A stretch of DNA of 64,000 bases from Joyebacterum sp964521425 (GTDB taxonomy: Bacteria; Joyebacterota; Joyebacteria; Joyebacterales; Joyebacteraceae), in contig CAZFRO010000010.1 of assembly GCA_964521425.1 (NCBI GenBank), positions 1-64,000 on the forward strand, written 5' to 3'. The notes below the pieces were generated by a model. It saw nothing but the letters and a program-made list of their open reading frames with translations. It was not told the origin of the DNA and made no database searches. Within the stretch, counting starts at the first letter, position 1; the number at the start of each line of letters is the position of its first letter. Shown piece after piece: positions 61,645 to 64,000 of the stretch. The position numbers and the translations under genes are program-made.

Positions 61645-61668
61645 AGCCCGGGCAAACAGCCCCGGGCT
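61645..61668. other. GC-rich hairpin upstream of pckA
   Basis: An 8-bp perfect stem (61645-61652 with 61661-61668) with an 8-nt loop, in the divergent region between pckA and the lipoprotein gene. It resembles the intergenic terminators of this genome but has no gene ending into it on either strand, so it may be a leader or regulatory structure. Confidence 0.4.
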
Positions 61669-61955
61669 CGTATGCTTCTGATCGATGGTAGACGTGCACG
61701 GGGAGCCACGACGTCGTTATCCCCCCATGTAGCTCGGATCACTCCGGTCCATGGTAACCTGCGTGACTCCCCGTCTGCTTATTGCGCTCGGTCTGTTGGA
61801 CATCTTGGCTCCTGCAAGCGTTGAACGCCCGGGCTCCGAGGGGCCCCATCGCTCAGGATCCCGGCGCGCAGGCAAGGTTGACACGGGGCGCCGATGGCAC
61901 GATAGTAGTGCTGAATTGCCCGCTACTGTCCAGTTTGCTCCACAGGAGGATGACG

Positions 61956-62936
61956 ATGAACCCCGTTCTATTGACTTCATTGGTCGTACTCACGGCCGCA
62001 TTCGCGTTTGTTGGGTGCTCCCCCACGCCGGAGGAGGGAACCTTCACCGAGCGTCTCGACGAGGCCGATCAGATGTTCCGCCGCGGCCAGTATGCCGACG
62101 CCGGAGTTCTGTTCGAGGCAATAGCCAACGAAGCCGAGGCCCTGGGTGACGCATCCGCATTCGTCGAGGCAGCATCGATGCGGGCACGCTCATACCTCAT
62201 CCAGGACGAACGCGAGACCGGACGACCGTGGCTCGACAGAGCAGCAGCGCAGGCGACCGAGCGCGATCCACTCGGATGGTCTCGCTACATCGGTGTGCGT
62301 GGTCGCTTCGAGTGGAAGGACGGCGACAACCCGACTGCGACGGCCACCTTCCGTGCAATGTTCGACTACTGCGAGGCGCACGAGCTATGGAGTCGCGCGA
62401 TTGACGCGGCCCACATGGTCGCGATCACGGGTGATCCCAGGGAACGGTTCGAGTGGTCAGAGAAGGCCATCGCCATGGCAGAGTCCGGCGAACTGACGAA
62501 GTGGCTGGGACCGCTCTGGAACAACCTCGGCTGGAACTACGTAGAAGCGGAGCGTTACGACGAGGGTCGCGAGGCACTCGAGAAAGCACGTGAGCATCAC
62601 TACATGGGTGAGCGCGATCTGCCGAAGCTCATAGCCGACTACTCGGTCGCACATGTGATCCGGCTCCAGGGACAGACGGCGAATGCCAAGGCCGCCATGA
62701 GCGACGTCTTCGGCTGGGCCGGCAGACTGAACGATGAGGGCATTCAGGACGCCATCGAATGGATGGGCTTCAGCCGTTGGGAGCTCGGTGAGATCGCACT
62801 GATTGAGGGCGAGACGGGCGAGGCCATCCAGCTGATGTCGAAGGCTCTCGAGGAACTGGAGCAGGCCGGCATGCCGAGCTGGGACGCTGGCGACTGGGAG
62901 AAAAAGCAGGCGCGGCTCGCCGGCATCAGACCGTAG
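61956..62936 (+). CDS. TPR-like lipoprotein
   Basis: 326 residues from the ATG at 61956, with GGAGGA 9 nt upstream; the open extension back to 61782 has no site. A lipoprotein signal ends in the lipobox FVGC (Cys21), so the protein is lipid-anchored in the inner or outer membrane. The rest is alpha-helical tetratricopeptide-type repeats of about 34 residues: FTERLDEADQMFRRGQYADA, LGPLWNNLGWNYVEAERYDEGREAL, WELGEIALIEGETGEAIQLM. It likely scaffolds an envelope complex. Its function cannot be told, and neither neighbour helps. Confidence 0.8.
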   Translation: MNPVLLTSLVVLTAAFAFVGCSPTPEEGTFTERLDEADQMFRRGQYADAGVLFEAIANEAEALGDASAFVEAASMRARSYLIQDERETGRPWLDRAAAQATERDPLGWSRYIGVRGRFEWKDGDNPTATATFRAMFDYCEAHELWSRAIDAAHMVAITGDPRERFEWSEKAIAMAESGELTKWLGPLWNNLGWNYVEAERYDEGREALEKAREHHYMGERDLPKLIADYSVAHVIRLQGQTANAKAAMSDVFGWAGRLNDEGIQDAIEWMGFSRWELGEIALIEGETGEAIQLMSKALEELEQAGMPSWDAGDWEKKQARLAGIRP

Positions 62937-63009
62937 GAGCAGGCTGGGCGGGCGGCGTACTGTTATAGCTCCAGCCCACCACCTCAGAGCACATCAGACG
63001 GAGTTCGGG

Positions 63010-64000
63010 ATGCAGCCACCTGGAGGAAGCGCGCATTCAAGGCACTGGGGCCTTGATCCAAGCGTGACGTTTCTGAACCACGGCTCCTTCGGAGCCTGCC
63101 CGACTGAGGTGCTCGCCGCCCAGGCTCGCTACCGGGATCAGATGGAGAGGCAACCCCTCCAGTTCATGGTTCGCGACGTCGAGGAGCTGTACGACATCGC
63201 CCGGGCAGAACTTGCGGCCTTCGTCGGCGCGGACCCCCTCGATATCGTGTTCGTACCGAACGCAACGACGGGGGTCAACACGGTCCTCCGCTCGCTTCGC
63301 TTCAAACCCGGCGATGAGCTTCTCACAACCACACACGAGTACAACGCCTGCCGGAACGTACTCGATTTCGTGGCGGAACGCTCCGGAGCTGTCGTGGTCG
63401 CAGCCGATATACCGTTCCCGGTCGGGTCGCCCGCGGAGATCACCCGGGCGGTGCTTGAGCGGGTCGGACCGCGGACGCGCCTCGGCCTCTTCGATCACAT
63501 CACGAGCCTCACGGGCATGGTCATGCCGATAGCGGACATCGTGCGTGAGCTTTCGGAGCGTGGAGTGGATGTGATGGTGGACGGAGCCCACGCGCCGGGC
63601 ATGCTCGAACTCGACATACCCTCGATCGGGGCCGCCTACTACACGGGCAACTGCCACAAATGGCTGTGTGCTCCGAAAGGCGCAGCTCTCCTCTACGTGA
63701 GACGAGACAAGCAGGATCACATACGCCCGCTCGTGATCAGTCACGGGGCGAACACGACGCGCACCGATCGCTCGATGTTCTGGCAGGAGTTTGATTGGAC
63801 CGGAACACGCGACCTGAGTTCGTACCTCGCGGTGGCCGACTCGATCCGGTTCATGGGATCGCTGCTTCCGGGAGGGTGGGATGAACTCATGAAGCGGAAC
63901 CGCTCGCTTGCGCTCGAGGCCCGAAATCTCTTGAGCGACCGGCTCGGGGTCAAACCGGCCTGTCCGGATTCGATGATTGGAACCCTGGCCAGCATCCCGC
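63010..64000 (+). CDS. Class V aminotransferase-fold PLP protein (CefD-like), cut by window end
   Basis: The reading frame starts at the ATG of 63010 (GGAG 6 nt upstream) and stays open for 330 codons to the window edge, so the C-terminal ~60 residues are missing. Signature parts: VTFLNHGSFGACP at the N-terminus, FVPNATTGVNTVLRSL, the MVDGAHAPGM Asp, and Lys in YYTGNCHKWLCAPKGAA as PLP ligand. This pattern is the isopenicillin-N-epimerase-like/CsdA branch. Substrate unknown. Its 5' neighbour is the TPR lipoprotein gene, 73 bp upstream on the same strand. Confidence 0.9.
   Translation, partial: MQPPGGSAHSRHWGLDPSVTFLNHGSFGACPTEVLAAQARYRDQMERQPLQFMVRDVEELYDIARAELAAFVGADPLDIVFVPNATTGVNTVLRSLRFKPGDELLTTTHEYNACRNVLDFVAERSGAVVVAADIPFPVGSPAEITRAVLERVGPRTRLGLFDHITSLTGMVMPIADIVRELSERGVDVMVDGAHAPGMLELDIPSIGAAYYTGNCHKWLCAPKGAALLYVRRDKQDHIRPLVISHGANTTRTDRSMFWQEFDWTGTRDLSSYLAVADSIRFMGSLLPGGWDELMKRNRSLALEARNLLSDRLGVKPACPDSMIGTLASIP

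Overview
The window is 64 kb of GC-rich bacterial chromosome with dense operons and no rRNA, tRNA, CRISPR or insertion sequence that I could recognise. The best clue to the organism is a set of four secreted proteins (HAF-repeat protein, S8 protease, zincin, propeller-like protein). All end in the same ~80-residue FlgD-Ig/sorting-type domain (PNP ... GR.VR ... W.G.D..G..v..G.Y..R), which is typical of FCB-group candidate phyla such as Eisenbacteria, Krumholzibacteriota, Latescibacteria or Zixibacteria. The phylum is an inference; there is no marker gene to settle it.

Layout. 0-9 kb: secreted proteins, an unknown regulator-like gene and an S8 protease. 9-15 kb: trkA-trkH, then an isochorismatase / flavoprotein / radical SAM operon on the minus strand. 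15.6-21 kb: an acetate kinase with a ~250-residue C-terminal extension, followed 3 bp later by a HEAT-repeat gene, then malic enzyme. 21.7-23.5 kb: a haem-bearing barrel-like outer-membrane protein plus a monohaem cytochrome c. 23.6-32.2 kb (minus): a tight eight-gene operon of a serine-palmitoyltransferase-like enzyme, UbiA, lipid kinase, ThiL-like protein, acyl-CoA synthetase, SDR, B12 radical SAM and a small membrane protein; I read it as a sphingolipid-like membrane-lipid pathway. 32.6-43.5 kb (minus): a ten-gene catabolic operon combining a three-subunit molybdenum hydroxylase, a cyclase-family hydrolase, the DUF1116/FdrA/DUF2877 carbamoyl-transfer trio and a thiolase/DUF35 pair whose thiolase has lost its catalytic cysteine. 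43.7-50.3 kb (minus): a zincin gene interrupted by one in-frame TGA, a propeller-like protein and an arylsulfotransferase-family protein. 50.3-58.8 kb (plus): a heterodisulfide-reductase-like redox operon. 58.8-64 kb: a pseudouridine synthase, ATP-dependent PEP carboxykinase, a TPR lipoprotein and a class V aminotransferase cut by the window edge.

The strongest discovery is in the redox operon. The MvhD-like gene starts at 51761, not at the first ATG after the stop, and reads through an in-frame UGA (51809-51811) at the position of the conserved CC.WC cysteine. A 6-bp stem with a GG-containing loop follows 17 nt downstream, so this is very probably a selenocysteine protein. It sits behind an HdrA lacking its N-terminal ~100 residues. 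It is followed by two proteins that look like one HdrA opened up by an inserted GltD/NfnB module, then DRTGG, HATPase and FeFe-hydrogenase-like proteins. Together with acetate kinase, malic enzyme and PEP carboxykinase this suggests an anaerobic, fermentative or electron-bifurcating metabolism.
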